Under the pieces are notes generated by a model. It was not told the DNA's origin, ran no database searches, and saw only the letters and a list, made by a program, of their open reading frames with translations. A program made the translations under genes and the position numbers. A stretch of DNA of 64,000 nucleotides from Aliarcobacter sp017996075 (lineage in GTDB: Bacteria; Campylobacterota; Campylobacteria; Campylobacterales; Arcobacteraceae). The stretch is taken from assembly GCF_051062515.1 (NCBI RefSeq), contig NZ_JAMXEK010000001.1; one strand, 5' to 3'. Shown here piece by piece: positions 1 to 9,277 of this stretch. The stretch's first letter is position 1. Each line of letters begins with the position of its first letter.

Positions 1-505
1 CAAATATTGTTTTGTTTGTATCAACAATTACAGCTTTATGAACTTTTGCATCTTTAACTTTGGCAATCATAATATTTGCCATATCTTTATTCTTTTCATT
101 TAAGATATTATTGTTTAATTTATCTGAAATTGATTGAAAAAAATAGTTTTCTAGTTGTTGATTTGAGCTTAAAATCTGCATAAATCTCTCTTTTTTAAGA
201 GCATAACAGATACTCTCTTCGATAGCCACAAAACTATTTTTACTATGATTTTTTATCAAAGATACAGAATCAAATATCTCACCTTTTGAGTATACACTTA
301 AAACTTCATCATCGTTTATCTCTTGAATTAAACCTTTTAAAACAAAATATAAAAACTCTGGATTACTATCTTGTGCTTGAACTATTGAGTTTGCTTTAAA
401 ATAGACAATGTCTAAATCTTCGACTAAATCGTCCAACTCAAATGTATTTAAATTATTAAATGGGTGAATATTTGAAATAAATTTTTTTTGCTCTTGCATA
501 CTCAT
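1..505 (-). CDS. DUF294-family cNMP/CBS regulatory protein, 3' part outside window
   Basis: The minus-strand frame opens at an ATG at 505 behind a good AGGAG and runs off the window edge, so only about 168 N-terminal residues are visible. The visible part begins MSMQEQKKFISNIHPF and is a cyclic-nucleotide-binding-like domain (LYFVLKG, GEIFDSVSLI). It ends as the CBS region starts (MIAKVKDAKVHKAV). It is clearly a paralogue of the 605-aa protein at 5464-7281, which has the same order of motifs. It follows the first symporter by 59 nt, so each symporter group here is followed by such a gene. Function (signal-dependent nucleotidyltransferase regulator of carboxylate uptake) is inferred from family and context. 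Confidence 0.8.
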   Translation of the reverse strand, partial: MSMQEQKKFISNIHPFNNLNTFELDDLVEDLDIVYFKANSIVQAQDSNPEFLYFVLKGLIQEINDDEVLSVYSKGEIFDSVSLIKNHSKNSFVAIEESICYALKKERFMQILSSNQQLENYFFQSISDKLNNNILNEKNKDMANIMIAKVKDAKVHKAVIVDTNKTIF

Positions 506-530
506 CTCTCCTGTATTTAAAGTAGTGCAA

Positions 531-560
531 ATCAAAAAGAGAAGAGATTCTCTTTTTGAT
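531..560 (-). terminator. Hairpin behind the first symporter gene
   Basis: A perfect 12-bp stem (531-542 with 549-560, six-base loop) lies just beyond the symporter stop at 565. The A/T run sits inside the stem, so on the minus strand the U-run is in the 3' arm. It probably terminates the symporter transcript before the DUF294 gene. Confidence 0.55.
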
Positions 561-564
561 ATTT

Positions 565-2211
565 TTAGTGTGAAACTGCTCCTGCTGAACCAATTCCAGT
601 GTTAGCTCTAACATTTTGAGCTCTAAACATAGCTCTCTCTGCTGTAGCTCGTTTTGAGTTATCAATTATAGAGAAGAACCAAATTGAAACAAAGGCAACT
701 GTAACAGAGAATAGTGCAGGGTGAGCATAAGGGAAAATTGCTTCTTTATTTCCTAAAATTTGAACCCAAACATTTGGGCCTAAAATTACTAGAGAAACTG
801 CTGTAATTAATCCCATAAATCCACCAATAAATGCACCTCTTGTTGTTAATTTTGACCAATAAATTGATAAAAACAAAATTGGGAAGTTAGCACTTGCAGC
901 GATTCCAAATGCAAGTCCAACCATATATGCAATATTTTGAGACTCAAATGCAATTCCAAGTGTAACTCCAACAATACCTACAATTATAACAGTTATTTTT
1001 GAAATTTTTACAATTTTCTCATCACTTGCATTTGGATTTATAACATTCGCATAAATATCGTGTGAAATTGCACTAGCACCAGCTAGAGTTAGTCCAGAAA
1101 CAACAGCCAAAATTGTAGCAAATGCAACAGCACTAATAAATCCTAAGAAAGCATTTCCACCAAGCATATGAGATAGGTGAACTGATGCCATATTAGATCC
1201 ACCAAAAAGTTTTCCGTCAACAAAATATTGAGCACCTTCAGCACTGTTTAAAAATGCAATTGCTCCAAGACCAACAATAGAGATAATTACCCAAAAGTAT
1301 GCAACAAATCCAGTTGCATAAACAACAGATTTTCTAGCCTCTTTTGCATTTCCAACTGTAAAGAATCTCATTAGTACGTGAGGAAGACCAGCAGTTCCAA
1401 GCATTAAAGCCATTCCTAAAGAGATAGCAGATACTGGATCACTTAAAAATCCACCTGGTTTTAAAATCTCTTCACCTTTTGCATGATTATTTACAGCAGT
1501 TTGAGCTAATGATTCAAAATTAAATCCAAAGTGCCATAAAACCATAATAGCCATAAATGAAACCCCAGAAAGAAGTAAAACAGCTTTAATAATTTGTACC
1601 CAAGTAGTTGCAAGCATTCCACCAAATGTTACATAAATAATCATTAGTGCTCCAACCATAAATACAGCATACTCATACTCCATACCAAATAGAATTTGAA
1701 TTAGTTTTCCAGCTCCAACCATTTGAGCAATTAGATATAAAATAACAACAGATAAAGAACCAAATGCAGCCAAAGTTCTAATCTCTTTTTGAGCTAATCT
1801 ATATGCAGCAATATCAGCAAATGTAAATTTACCTAAGTTTCTTAATTTTTCAGCCATGAAAAACAAAATTACAGGCCAACCAACTAAAAACGAAACAGCA
1901 TAAATAACTCCATCAAATCCATTCATATAAATAAGTCCAGAAACACCTAAAAATGCAGCCGCACTCATATAGTCACCAGCAATTGCTAAACCATTTTGAA
2001 AACCAGTTATTCCTCCACCAGCTGTGTAAAAATCACTAGCAGATTTTGTTCTTTTAGCGGCCCAATATGTAATTCCTAGTGTTCCAAGTATAAACACCAT
2101 AAACATAGCAACAGCAGCCACATTTAGTTCTCTTTTTCCTTCAAATGTTGCATCACCAGCAGCAAAAAGTGTAAGTGAAGCAAAAAATAATAAAGCTAAT
2201 ACTCTAATCAT
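565..2211 (-). CDS. actP: Sodium:solute symporter, ActP-type (cation/acetate) 1
   Basis: 548 aa, the usual length for ActP-like members of the sodium:solute symporter family. It has a cleavable-looking N-terminus (MIRVLALLFFASLTLFAAG) and about 13 membrane segments. The family signature DFYTAGGGITGFQNGLAIAG is at about residues 60-80, and GTAGLPHVLMRFFTV is in the middle. It likely imports acetate or a similar short carboxylate with Na+. Its start overlaps the stop of the DUF485 gene by ATGA, so the two are translationally coupled. It is very similar to the 2757-4403 protein, and the pair looks like a tandem operon duplication that has diverged mainly at the ends and in the central loops. The exact substrate is not visible. 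Confidence 0.88.
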   Translation of the reverse strand: MIRVLALLFFASLTLFAAGDATFEGKRELNVAAVAMFMVFILGTLGITYWAAKRTKSASDFYTAGGGITGFQNGLAIAGDYMSAAAFLGVSGLIYMNGFDGVIYAVSFLVGWPVILFFMAEKLRNLGKFTFADIAAYRLAQKEIRTLAAFGSLSVVILYLIAQMVGAGKLIQILFGMEYEYAVFMVGALMIIYVTFGGMLATTWVQIIKAVLLLSGVSFMAIMVLWHFGFNFESLAQTAVNNHAKGEEILKPGGFLSDPVSAISLGMALMLGTAGLPHVLMRFFTVGNAKEARKSVVYATGFVAYFWVIISIVGLGAIAFLNSAEGAQYFVDGKLFGGSNMASVHLSHMLGGNAFLGFISAVAFATILAVVSGLTLAGASAISHDIYANVINPNASDEKIVKISKITVIIVGIVGVTLGIAFESQNIAYMVGLAFGIAASANFPILFLSIYWSKLTTRGAFIGGFMGLITAVSLVILGPNVWVQILGNKEAIFPYAHPALFSVTVAFVSIWFFSIIDNSKRATAERAMFRAQNVRANTGIGSAGAVSH

Positions 2212-2525
2212 AAAAACTCCCTTACATCTCTTTTAATCTCATTTGTAAGATCGTCAAATTCACTATTTGCACGTCTTACATAAACTAGTGTTGTTAAAAA
2301 GCTAATAACTAAAATTGCTAGTGCAATAGGAAATGCAATAGTTGTTATATATCCTTCTGCTACTTTTATTGCAAATAAATCTTTGTTAAATGCAACTATT
2401 GTGATAAATGAGTAAAACATTATCAAAACAAATATTCCTAATTTTAAAGCTAAAGAGTTTCTTTTTGAAACTAGCTCTTGATATTTAGGATTGGCTTCTA
2501 TTTTTGCAACCAATTTTTCATCCAT
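2208..2525 (-). CDS. DUF485 small membrane partner of symporter 1
   Basis: 105 aa, starting MDEKLVAKIEANPKYQELV, with two membrane segments (about residues 28-50 and 60-82) and a charged tail. This is the DUF485 (YjcH-like) family, which is encoded directly upstream of ActP-type symporters in many bacteria. Its stop overlaps the symporter start (ATGA). A second copy precedes the second symporter (4403-4714). The family's exact role, possibly assembly or modulation of the symporter, is not established from the sequence. Confidence 0.85.
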   Translation of the reverse strand: MDEKLVAKIEANPKYQELVSKRNSLALKLGIFVLIMFYSFITIVAFNKDLFAIKVAEGYITTIAFPIALAILVISFLTTLVYVRRANSEFDDLTNEIKRDVREFL

Positions 2526-2584
2526 ACCTTATTCTCCTGCGACTTTTTTTTATTTTTTTATCTATATGCTAGATAAAGTAATGG

Positions 2585-2590
2585 ATTATA
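2585..2590 (-). promoter_or_regulatory. -10 box for DUF485-actP operon 1
   Basis: TATAAT on the minus strand, 60 nt upstream of the DUF485 start. The 2526-2722 gap otherwise holds only AT-rich sequence. The direct-repeat operator seen upstream of the other two symporter operons is not present here. Confidence 0.5.
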
Positions 2591-2722
2591 CAAATAAATT
2601 TATATTTTGCTTGATTTGTTGATAGAAATTATATAGAAATTTTAAAATAAATGTAGAATTGTAACAAAAAACAATATATTAATTATTACAATTAATTATA
2701 ATTGTTAAGTATTTTTTAAGTT

Positions 2723-2752
2723 ATTACTAAAGAGATTTCTCTCTTTAGTAAT
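2723..2752 (-). terminator. 13-bp hairpin after symporter 2
   Basis: Perfect 13-bp stem (2723-2735 with 2740-2752, loop of four) a few bases beyond the stop of the second symporter. It lacks a clear U-tract beyond the stem on the minus strand, so it may be a terminator or a 3'-end stabiliser. Confidence 0.55.
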
Positions 2753-2756
2753 TGTT

Positions 2757-4403
2757 TTAGTGAGAAACAGCTCCGTCAGAACCAATACCAGTTTCACCTC
2801 TAATTTGTTGAGCTTCAAATCCTGATTTGTCTTCTTCTGCTCTAGCTGAACTATCAGTAATTGAGAAGAACCAAATACCAATAAATGCAGCAGATACAGA
2901 GAATAGTGCAGGATGTGTCCATGGGAATATCGCACTTCCAAATCCAAATATATCAACCCATACAGTTTTACTTAGTACAACTAGAATAACAGCTGTTAGT
3001 AAACCTATAAATCCACCTATAAATGCACCTCTTGTTGTTAATTTTGACCAATAGATTGATAAAATTAATATTGGGAAGTTTGCAGATGCTGCAACAGCAA
3101 ACGCAAGTCCAACCATAAATGCAATATTTTGATTTTCAAATGCAAATCCTAAAAGAACTGCAACTATACCAATTACAATAACTGTTCTTTTTGAAACTTT
3201 CATCTCTTCAGCATCAGTAGCTTGACCTTTTCTAATAACGATTGCATATAAATCATGTGCAATTGAATTAGAAGCAGCAAGTGCAAGACCAGCAACAACC
3301 GCTAGAATTGTAGCAAATGCAACAGCAGATATAAATCCTAAGAAAATAGATCCACCAGTAGCTTGAGCTAAGTGAACAGCAGCCATATTATTTCCACCGA
3401 TTAATTTACCAGCAGCATCTAAATAAGCACTATTAACATTTGGATCCATTAGGTAAACAATTCCACCAAGACCAACAACAGCTATTAATAAATAGAAGTA
3501 ACCAATAAATCCAGTTGCATAAACAACAGATTTTCTAGCTTCTTTTGCATTTCCAACTGTAAAGAATCTCATAAGAATATGAGGTAATCCAGCAGTTCCA
3601 AGCATTAAAGCAAGTCCTAGTGAAATAGAAGCAATTGGATCAGATACAAATGAACCTGGTGCCAAAATAGCATCTTTTTTAGCATGTAAATTAACAGCAG
3701 TTTCAGCTAAGTTTGCAAAAGAGAAGTTAATCCCAGTTGTAGCTAGAACTAAAAGAGCCATAATTGTAACTCCACCTAGTAAAAGTACAGCTTTAATAAT
3801 TTGTACCCAAGTAGTAGCAAGCATACCACCAAATGTTACATATATAATCATTAATGCACCAACAATTACAACTGCAAAGTGATATGGAATATGGAATAAA
3901 ACTTCGATTAGTTTTCCAGCTCCAACCATTTGAGCAATTAAGTAGAAAGTAACAACTGTTAAAGAACCACAAGCAGCAAGAATTCTTATTCTTTTTTCAT
4001 CAAGTCTGTAAGCAGCAATATCAGTAAAGTTAAACTTACCTAAGTTTCTTAATTTTTCAGCCATTAAGAAAAGAATGATTGGCCAACCAACTAAAAATCC
4101 GATAGCATAAATAATACCATCAAAACCATTTAGATAAATCATACCCGAAATACCAAGGAAAGAAGCAGCAGACATATAATCTCCTGCAATTGCTAGACCA
4201 TTTTGGAAACCTGTAATTCCTCCACCTGCTGTATAGAAATCTGAAGCAGATTTTGTTTTACTAGCAGCCCATTTTGTAATACCCATAGTACCTATAATAA
4301 ATGCAAAGAACATTAACATAGCTTCCATATTTATACTACTTTTAGCATCATCTGCAAATAGTGCTAATGATGATAAACCTAATAAAGTAATTATTTTCAA
4401 CAT
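2757..4403 (-). CDS. actP: Sodium:solute symporter, ActP-type (cation/acetate) 2
   Basis: 548 aa paralogue of the 565-2211 symporter, with the same signature (DFYTAGGGITGFQNGLAIAG) and long identical stretches around LMRFFTVGNAKEARKSVVYATGF and TTRGAFIGGF. It has an N-terminal signal-like segment and about 13 membrane helices. Its start overlaps the stop of the upstream DUF485 gene by one base (TAATG). Two near-copies in tandem suggest distinct regulation or affinity rather than simple redundancy. Only this operon carries the response-regulator-like repeat upstream. Import of acetate or a related carboxylate is inferred from family. Confidence 0.88.
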   Translation of the reverse strand: MLKIITLLGLSSLALFADDAKSSINMEAMLMFFAFIIGTMGITKWAASKTKSASDFYTAGGGITGFQNGLAIAGDYMSAASFLGISGMIYLNGFDGIIYAIGFLVGWPIILFLMAEKLRNLGKFNFTDIAAYRLDEKRIRILAACGSLTVVTFYLIAQMVGAGKLIEVLFHIPYHFAVVIVGALMIIYVTFGGMLATTWVQIIKAVLLLGGVTIMALLVLATTGINFSFANLAETAVNLHAKKDAILAPGSFVSDPIASISLGLALMLGTAGLPHILMRFFTVGNAKEARKSVVYATGFIGYFYLLIAVVGLGGIVYLMDPNVNSAYLDAAGKLIGGNNMAAVHLAQATGGSIFLGFISAVAFATILAVVAGLALAASNSIAHDLYAIVIRKGQATDAEEMKVSKRTVIVIGIVAVLLGFAFENQNIAFMVGLAFAVAASANFPILILSIYWSKLTTRGAFIGGFIGLLTAVILVVLSKTVWVDIFGFGSAIFPWTHPALFSVSAAFIGIWFFSITDSSARAEEDKSGFEAQQIRGETGIGSDGAVSH

Positions 4404-4714
4404 TATAATATATCCTTCACATCATTTTTAATATCATTAGTTAAGTTCTCAAACTCACCATTTGCTCTAACAACATAAATTAAAGTTGTTATAAATGCTA
4501 TTACAATAATTGCAAAACCTATAGGGAATGCAACTGTCATAGTTTCACCTATTTTTGTAGCAAAAAACTCTTTGTTAAATGCAATAGTTAATATGAAACC
4601 ATAGTAAACTACTAGCATGAAAATAGCTAATTTAATAGCGAATGAACTTCTTTTTGAAACAAGTTCATGGTATTTAGGATTAGCTTTAATCCTTTCTACT
4701 AATTTGTTATCCAT
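4403..4714 (-). CDS. DUF485 small membrane partner of symporter 2
   Basis: 103 aa when started at the ATG at 4714 (MDNKLVERIKANPKYHELV), which has AGGAG eight bases upstream and aligns with the paralogue at 2208-2525. A longer frame to 4771 exists but would place its start in the promoter. Two membrane segments and a charged C-terminus. It is coupled to the symporter through TAATG. Same DUF485 family and same uncertainty about role as the first copy. Confidence 0.85.
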   Translation of the reverse strand: MDNKLVERIKANPKYHELVSKRSSFAIKLAIFMLVVYYGFILTIAFNKEFFATKIGETMTVAFPIGFAIIVIAFITTLIYVVRANGEFENLTNDIKNDVKDIL

Positions 4715-4742
4715 TTTTTCTCCTAAAATAAGATTAGTTGAA

Positions 4743-4775
4743 ATAGTAAAATATTTTAGTTGCAAAAGCATAGCA
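4743..4775 (-). promoter_or_regulatory. Promoter with direct-repeat operator, symporter operon 2
   Basis: On the minus strand TGCTATGCTTTTGCAACT (4775-4758) matches 14 of 18 bases of the repeat at 9293-9310. Its centre is 21 bp from a TACTAT -10 box (4743-4748). The distance is the same at the DUF4212 operon. It is probably a binding site for an OmpR-type response regulator. Confidence 0.5.
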
Positions 4776-4810
4776 TTTAAAAAAAGATTTGAAAAAAAGG
4801 TTTAAAAAGA

Positions 4811-4839
4811 TTAGAAATACTATTTTATAGCATTTCTAA
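4811..4839 (-). terminator. Terminator of the exonuclease operon
   Basis: In minus-strand RNA a 13-bp stem (one G-U pair) with a three-base loop overlaps the exonuclease stop and is followed by a run of five U. It is a clear intrinsic terminator. Confidence 0.75.
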
Positions 4840-5462
4840 AAGTTAATTTTTTTCTGTTTTGCGAGATTTTTTAGTTTTAAGAATATCATAGAAGTCATTA
4901 TTGCATCATTTAAAGCATCATGTTTTCCCAAAACTGGAATATCAAGAAAAGTCATAATAGTATCAAACTTTAAATCTATAAATCCGTAGTTGTCTTTTGT
5001 CTTTTTTATATCGTAATATATTGATGATACTTCAACTCTTTCATTTGGAAGTTTTATACCTATTAATTTTTTTGTATATTTTGAAATCATTTCCATATCA
5101 AAATCTATATAGTAGCCAACTATTGGTCTTGAACCAATAAAATCAAGAAGTTTATATATGGCAACATCAGGTTCAATAGCATTTTGTAAATCTATCTCTC
5201 TTAGAAGATGAATTTTTATAGATTCAGGATTTATATTTTTTGATGGTTTTACAAATATATTAAATGTTTTTCTCATTAAAATTTTATTATCTTTTATTAA
5301 AACTGCACCAATAGATAAAATCTCATCTTTTTTAGGGTTTAAACCTGTAGTTTCACAGTCTAAACTTATATATTCTCCTTGTGGATATTCATCAAATAAA
5401 AAATCAAATTTTTTATTTAAAAGTCTTTTCCTTTGCCACTGTTTTATAATATTTTTAAACAT
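4836..5462 (-). CDS. 3'-5' exonuclease, DnaQ-like
   Basis: 208 aa with the DEDD exonuclease fold. Exo I is SLDCETTGLNPKKDEILSIGAV (Asp and Glu at about residues 34-36). Exo II is VGYYIDFDMEMI, and Exo III is the HDALNDAIMT region near the C-terminus. It resembles the epsilon subunit of DNA polymerase III but stands alone. It starts one base after the stop of the DUF294 gene. This exonuclease-DUF294-symporter neighbourhood is common in proteobacteria. Substrate is unknown; a nucleotide-second-messenger or RNA role is possible but not shown. Confidence 0.85.
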   Translation of the reverse strand: MFKNIIKQWQRKRLLNKKFDFLFDEYPQGEYISLDCETTGLNPKKDEILSIGAVLIKDNKILMRKTFNIFVKPSKNINPESIKIHLLREIDLQNAIEPDVAIYKLLDFIGSRPIVGYYIDFDMEMISKYTKKLIGIKLPNERVEVSSIYYDIKKTKDNYGFIDLKFDTIMTFLDIPVLGKHDALNDAIMTSMIFLKLKNLAKQKKINF

Positions 5463-5463
5463 C

Positions 5464-7281
5464 TTAATAAATCTTATCTAGTTTAAATATATAACTTATT
5501 ATTTTTTTGAAATCATTTACAATTTTAAATGATTCTTTTAGTAAATCTCTCTCAATTTTTCCTAAGCTATTTGTTTCTATCTCATTTGAAAGTGGTTTGT
5601 TTTGTTGTAATAACTCCATTTGATGTCTCAATCTTAAAGTATTTGCTATTTCAAGTGCTTCTAATAATTCAGCAGCTCTATCTTTATCTAAGATTTTTCT
5701 TTGTTCTAAAATTTGGATTCTTTTTATAGTTGTTGTCTCTTTTATTTTCTCTTTTAAGGCTAAACTTCTAATTCCATGAACTATTGGAAAAATTGCAGCT
5801 TTTTTAATATTTATAAAATTTTCTTTACCCATAAAAGTAGATATTGTTGTTGGAGTTTCAAATGCTGTTGTTGATTTTGCAAAATATGCCATAAAAATAT
5901 CATTTTGTACTTTTGAGTATAAGAACTCTTTTAAATCAATCAGCATCTGCTTATCACCTGCAACTGCAAATGAGTCTGTAAATATAGCTAAATCTAAAAA
6001 GTTTTTCATATCTTGAGTGTCGACCCATCTTGATATATCATTTTTAAAATTTAGATATGATTTACACCAATCAGGATTAGAAACCATTATATTTCCTTCA
6101 CAAGGAGGATAACCTAAAAATACAAGAGCATCTGTAATTTTTTGCATATAAGGTCTGTATTGTTCAACATCAATACCATCTCTTACAATTAGAGCATTAT
6201 CCTGATCTGTTTTTATAATTTGTTCATTTCTTCCTTCACTTCCCATTACAAATAAACAAGCATCTTTTTGTAACTCTAAAGGAAGAATTAGTGAGAATAT
6301 TTTTTGATAAACTTTTGTATTTAGTTGTCCAATAAGATTTGAAATATGGTGTAATTTAACCCCTTTTGTTTGAAGACTTGTAATAATATCTATAAAATCT
6401 TTACTAGCATCTTTTAAATCTTCAATATTTTTCGCATTTTTTATCTTTGATTCAATAACATATGTATGATTTGCAAAATGCGATAAAATATCTATTTGTT
6501 CAATAATTCCAACCATGTTTCCATCATTATCAACTACACCAACTCTTTTAATATTTCTTTTTACTAAAATTGTCAAAGCTTCAAATAAATAGTCATCTTG
6601 TTTAATAGTCAAAAGTGGGAAAATAGCAATATCGCTAACAGGGATAGATAAATCTCTCCCTTCTAAAAGAACTTTTACTTTAAGTAGTGAATCTGTAATA
6701 ATTCCATATTCTTTATTTTCACCTTCTATTATAATAGTTGAAGTTTTGTATTTCATTGATTTATCTATAGCATCTATTAATTTTGTATCTTTTTTTACTA
6801 TACAAGCTTCATGTATTAAAGTATCACTTACTTTTGCTATCATAAAAGATGATAACTGAGAAGTGTTCTCTTTGTCTTTTAGAGTTCGTATTTTATTTAC
6901 TAAATCGTTTAAGAAAAAATCTTTGAATCTTTGATTTTTATCAATTAGTTCTAAAAAAATCTTCTTTTCTATTTCATAGCATATAAGCTCTTCATTTACT
7001 CTAAAACTGTTTTCACATTTTCCATAAATTAGTGAATTAGAATCAAAAGTATCTTCGCTTTGATAATCCATAACTACAACATTTTCAGGAGAGTATTCAA
7101 AAACTGAACCTTTTATAATAATAAAAAAATATTTAGGTATTTTTTCTGGACTAATTAAAACTGTATCTTTTGGATAGTAAGCTATATCCATATGCTCAAT
7201 ACATGTAGCAATTTGGCTTGGTGTTAAAACCTCAAATGGGTGAGTTTTTGATAAAAAACTCTCTTGATCTTGAATACTCAT
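5464..7281 (-). CDS. cNMP-binding / CBS / DUF294 nucleotidyltransferase protein
   Basis: 605 aa. Domains in order: a cyclic-nucleotide-binding-like domain (about 10-120), a CBS pair (about 150-270, with VSDIAIFPLLTI and RVGVVDNDGNMVGIIEQ), then the DUF294 nucleotidyltransferase core with VMGSEGRNEQ and TDQDNALIVRDG (about 345-370), and a C-terminal helical substrate-binding domain. The GSxGR and TDQDN motifs are those of the GlnD-like nucleotidyltransferase family, so it may modify a protein or nucleotide in response to ligand. It lies 47 nt behind the DUF4212 symporter and directly before the exonuclease, presumably in one transcript. Confidence 0.85.
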   Translation of the reverse strand: MSIQDQESFLSKTHPFEVLTPSQIATCIEHMDIAYYPKDTVLISPEKIPKYFFIIIKGSVFEYSPENVVVMDYQSEDTFDSNSLIYGKCENSFRVNEELICYEIEKKIFLELIDKNQRFKDFFLNDLVNKIRTLKDKENTSQLSSFMIAKVSDTLIHEACIVKKDTKLIDAIDKSMKYKTSTIIIEGENKEYGIITDSLLKVKVLLEGRDLSIPVSDIAIFPLLTIKQDDYLFEALTILVKRNIKRVGVVDNDGNMVGIIEQIDILSHFANHTYVIESKIKNAKNIEDLKDASKDFIDIITSLQTKGVKLHHISNLIGQLNTKVYQKIFSLILPLELQKDACLFVMGSEGRNEQIIKTDQDNALIVRDGIDVEQYRPYMQKITDALVFLGYPPCEGNIMVSNPDWCKSYLNFKNDISRWVDTQDMKNFLDLAIFTDSFAVAGDKQMLIDLKEFLYSKVQNDIFMAYFAKSTTAFETPTTISTFMGKENFINIKKAAIFPIVHGIRSLALKEKIKETTTIKRIQILEQRKILDKDRAAELLEALEIANTLRLRHQMELLQQNKPLSNEIETNSLGKIERDLLKESFKIVNDFKKIISYIFKLDKIY

Positions 7282-7328
7282 TTTTACTCCTTGTGTTGTG
7301 TAAAATTAATATAACTTTTTAATTTATT

Positions 7329-8996
7329 TTAAACTTTAATAAAATCAATAGATTCGTCTATATTTTTTCCTCTTTTTGATGTTATTTTTGAAACTATGAT
7401 TGCAATTATAATATTAAAAATTGCACCAATAGAGCCAATTGCTTCACTACTAATACCAAAAAAATAGTTATCTGAACTATTTATATATAAAAAATATATA
7501 CTATATGTTAATGTAAAAATAAATCCAGTTAATATACCAAAAAATGCTCCAATTTTATTTATTTTTTTATAAAAAATTCCTAAAATCAAAGTTGGGAATA
7601 GTGTGGCTGCACATATAGTAAAAGAAATAGCAACCGTTTGTAAAATTGTGTAGTTTGGTATATAAAATAAGCTTGCTAAAACTATAATTAAAATTATTAA
7701 TAATTTTGAAAATAAAATTCTACCAATAACACTGTTTTTACTAAAATTTTCTTTTATTAACTCATAAGATATTGTAGTTTTTATAATTAAAATCAAACCA
7801 GTTATTGTAGATAAGGTTGCAGCTAATGCACCAGCTAAAACCAAAGATATTACCCAGTTTGGTAAGTTTGCTATTTCTGGAGTTAATAAGGCTAGTGCAT
7901 CTGGATTAATTGACAACTCATTTATATTATTTTCATTTTTCAAATCTATTTTATTATTTTTATTTAAATCTTCAAACTTTACTAAACCAGTTTTCTCCCA
8001 AGTTTTTAACCATCTACCTTCATTTCCATCTATTTCATTGTTTATAAAAGTATCATATTCTAAATTATTTGTATTTTTTACTAAATTTAAAGTAGAAAAA
8101 ATAAATAAAGATGAGATAGAAGTATAAATAACAGATATAAAAACTAATGCCCAGAATGATGATTTTCTTGCGTCATTTACTGTTGGACTTGAGAAAAATT
8201 TGATTAAAATATGTGGTAAAGAAGCAACTCCTAAACTCAAAGATATTGCAATTAATAAACTATTTAAAACATTAAAATCAGAAAAAGATTTAAAACCAAA
8301 ATCATTTAAAGTTTGTTCAAAAACTTCAATTAAGTATCTCTCTTCATATATTGCTGATTTAGAGAAAATGGCTAATTGTGGAAGATAAGAGTTTGTAAAC
8401 TCAATAGTTAGGAAGAAAATAGGTGTCATAAATGAAAAAAGAATAATAATATATTGAGCAATTTGTGTATAAGCTATATTTTTCATGCCACCAATAAAAG
8501 CATATAAAAGAGTTATACACATTCCTATTAGAAGCGCAGTTGATAAATCAATTTGAAAAATTCTTGAAAAGATTATTCCTACACCTTTTAGTTGGGCTGA
8601 AATATATATAAATGATACTAAAACAACAATAAGTATTGCAGTTATTTTTAATAATTTAGAGTTAAATCTTTTTTCAAAAAAAAGTGGAATAGATAAACAC
8701 TCCATCTTTTTTAAATAAGGAACTATAAGAATAGTAAGAAAAACAAAACCAGAAGTAATTCCAATAATGTAAGCAAAACTATCATAACCAAAACTTAAAA
8801 AAGCTCCACACAAAGATATAAATGTAGCAGCACTAATAAAATCAACAGCAATAGAAATTCCACTCAAAACTGGATTAAATGATTTATTTGCAATATAAAA
8901 ATCTTTTGTAGAACTAGCTTTCGTCCAAAGAGCTAAACCAAAATATATTGTAAATGATACACCTACAAAAAGATATATTAAAGATTGAAGTTCCAT
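7329..8996 (-). CDS. Sodium:solute symporter of the DUF4212-partnered (VC_2705-like) subfamily
   Basis: 555 aa sodium:solute symporter with about 13 membrane segments. It has the family features DFYIANKSFNPVLSGISIAVD near residue 30 and LGVASLPHILIKFFS centrally. Between two helices (about 330-385) lies a long soluble insert containing DLNKNNKIDL, an EF-hand-like calcium loop, which suggests Ca2+ or other ion sensing at the membrane surface. The gene abuts its small partner directly (TAA then ATG). Substrate is probably a short carboxylate; this is inferred from family and from the adjacent two-component system. Confidence 0.85.
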   Translation of the reverse strand: MELQSLIYLFVGVSFTIYFGLALWTKASSTKDFYIANKSFNPVLSGISIAVDFISAATFISLCGAFLSFGYDSFAYIIGITSGFVFLTILIVPYLKKMECLSIPLFFEKRFNSKLLKITAILIVVLVSFIYISAQLKGVGIIFSRIFQIDLSTALLIGMCITLLYAFIGGMKNIAYTQIAQYIIILFSFMTPIFFLTIEFTNSYLPQLAIFSKSAIYEERYLIEVFEQTLNDFGFKSFSDFNVLNSLLIAISLSLGVASLPHILIKFFSSPTVNDARKSSFWALVFISVIYTSISSLFIFSTLNLVKNTNNLEYDTFINNEIDGNEGRWLKTWEKTGLVKFEDLNKNNKIDLKNENNINELSINPDALALLTPEIANLPNWVISLVLAGALAATLSTITGLILIIKTTISYELIKENFSKNSVIGRILFSKLLIILIIVLASLFYIPNYTILQTVAISFTICAATLFPTLILGIFYKKINKIGAFFGILTGFIFTLTYSIYFLYINSSDNYFFGISSEAIGSIGAIFNIIIAIIVSKITSKRGKNIDESIDFIKV

Positions 8997-9254
8997 TTAA
9001 TAGCTAATCTCATATTTCTTTTCTAATTTTAAAACCTGTTTTTGATATATAAATATTAATAAAATTGATAAGTAAATTGTAAATTGTCCAGAGATAAAAT
9101 AGGATAATTTCGCTCCAAATGGCTTGAAATTATTTAAGTATTCAAAAATAACTATTCCAAATCCAAAAGAGAAAATTAATAGTAAAAGAATAAAAGTAAA
9201 ATTAAGAGTTATTTTTTCTCTACAAAATTTAATATTTGGTTCTTCTATTTTCAT
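8997..9254 (-). CDS. DUF4212 small subunit of the symporter
   Basis: 85 aa from the ATG at 9254 (MKIEEPNIKFCREKITLN), which follows AAGGAG at the correct spacing. A longer frame to 9272 has no ribosome site. It has two membrane segments and the FGFGIVIFEYLNNFKPFGAKL stretch typical of DUF4212, the small partner of VC_2705-type symporters. It is first in an operon with the symporter, the DUF294 protein and the exonuclease. Confidence 0.85.
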   Translation of the reverse strand: MKIEEPNIKFCREKITLNFTFILLLLIFSFGFGIVIFEYLNNFKPFGAKLSYFISGQFTIYLSILLIFIYQKQVLKLEKKYEISY

Positions 9255-9277
9255 AATTCTCCTTGTAAACAAGGCGA

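Noticed and set aside
456..665. 69-codon minus-strand frame over the end of the first symporter gene
   Set aside because: It overlaps the symporter, the terminator stem and the DUF294 start in another frame, and has no ribosome site.
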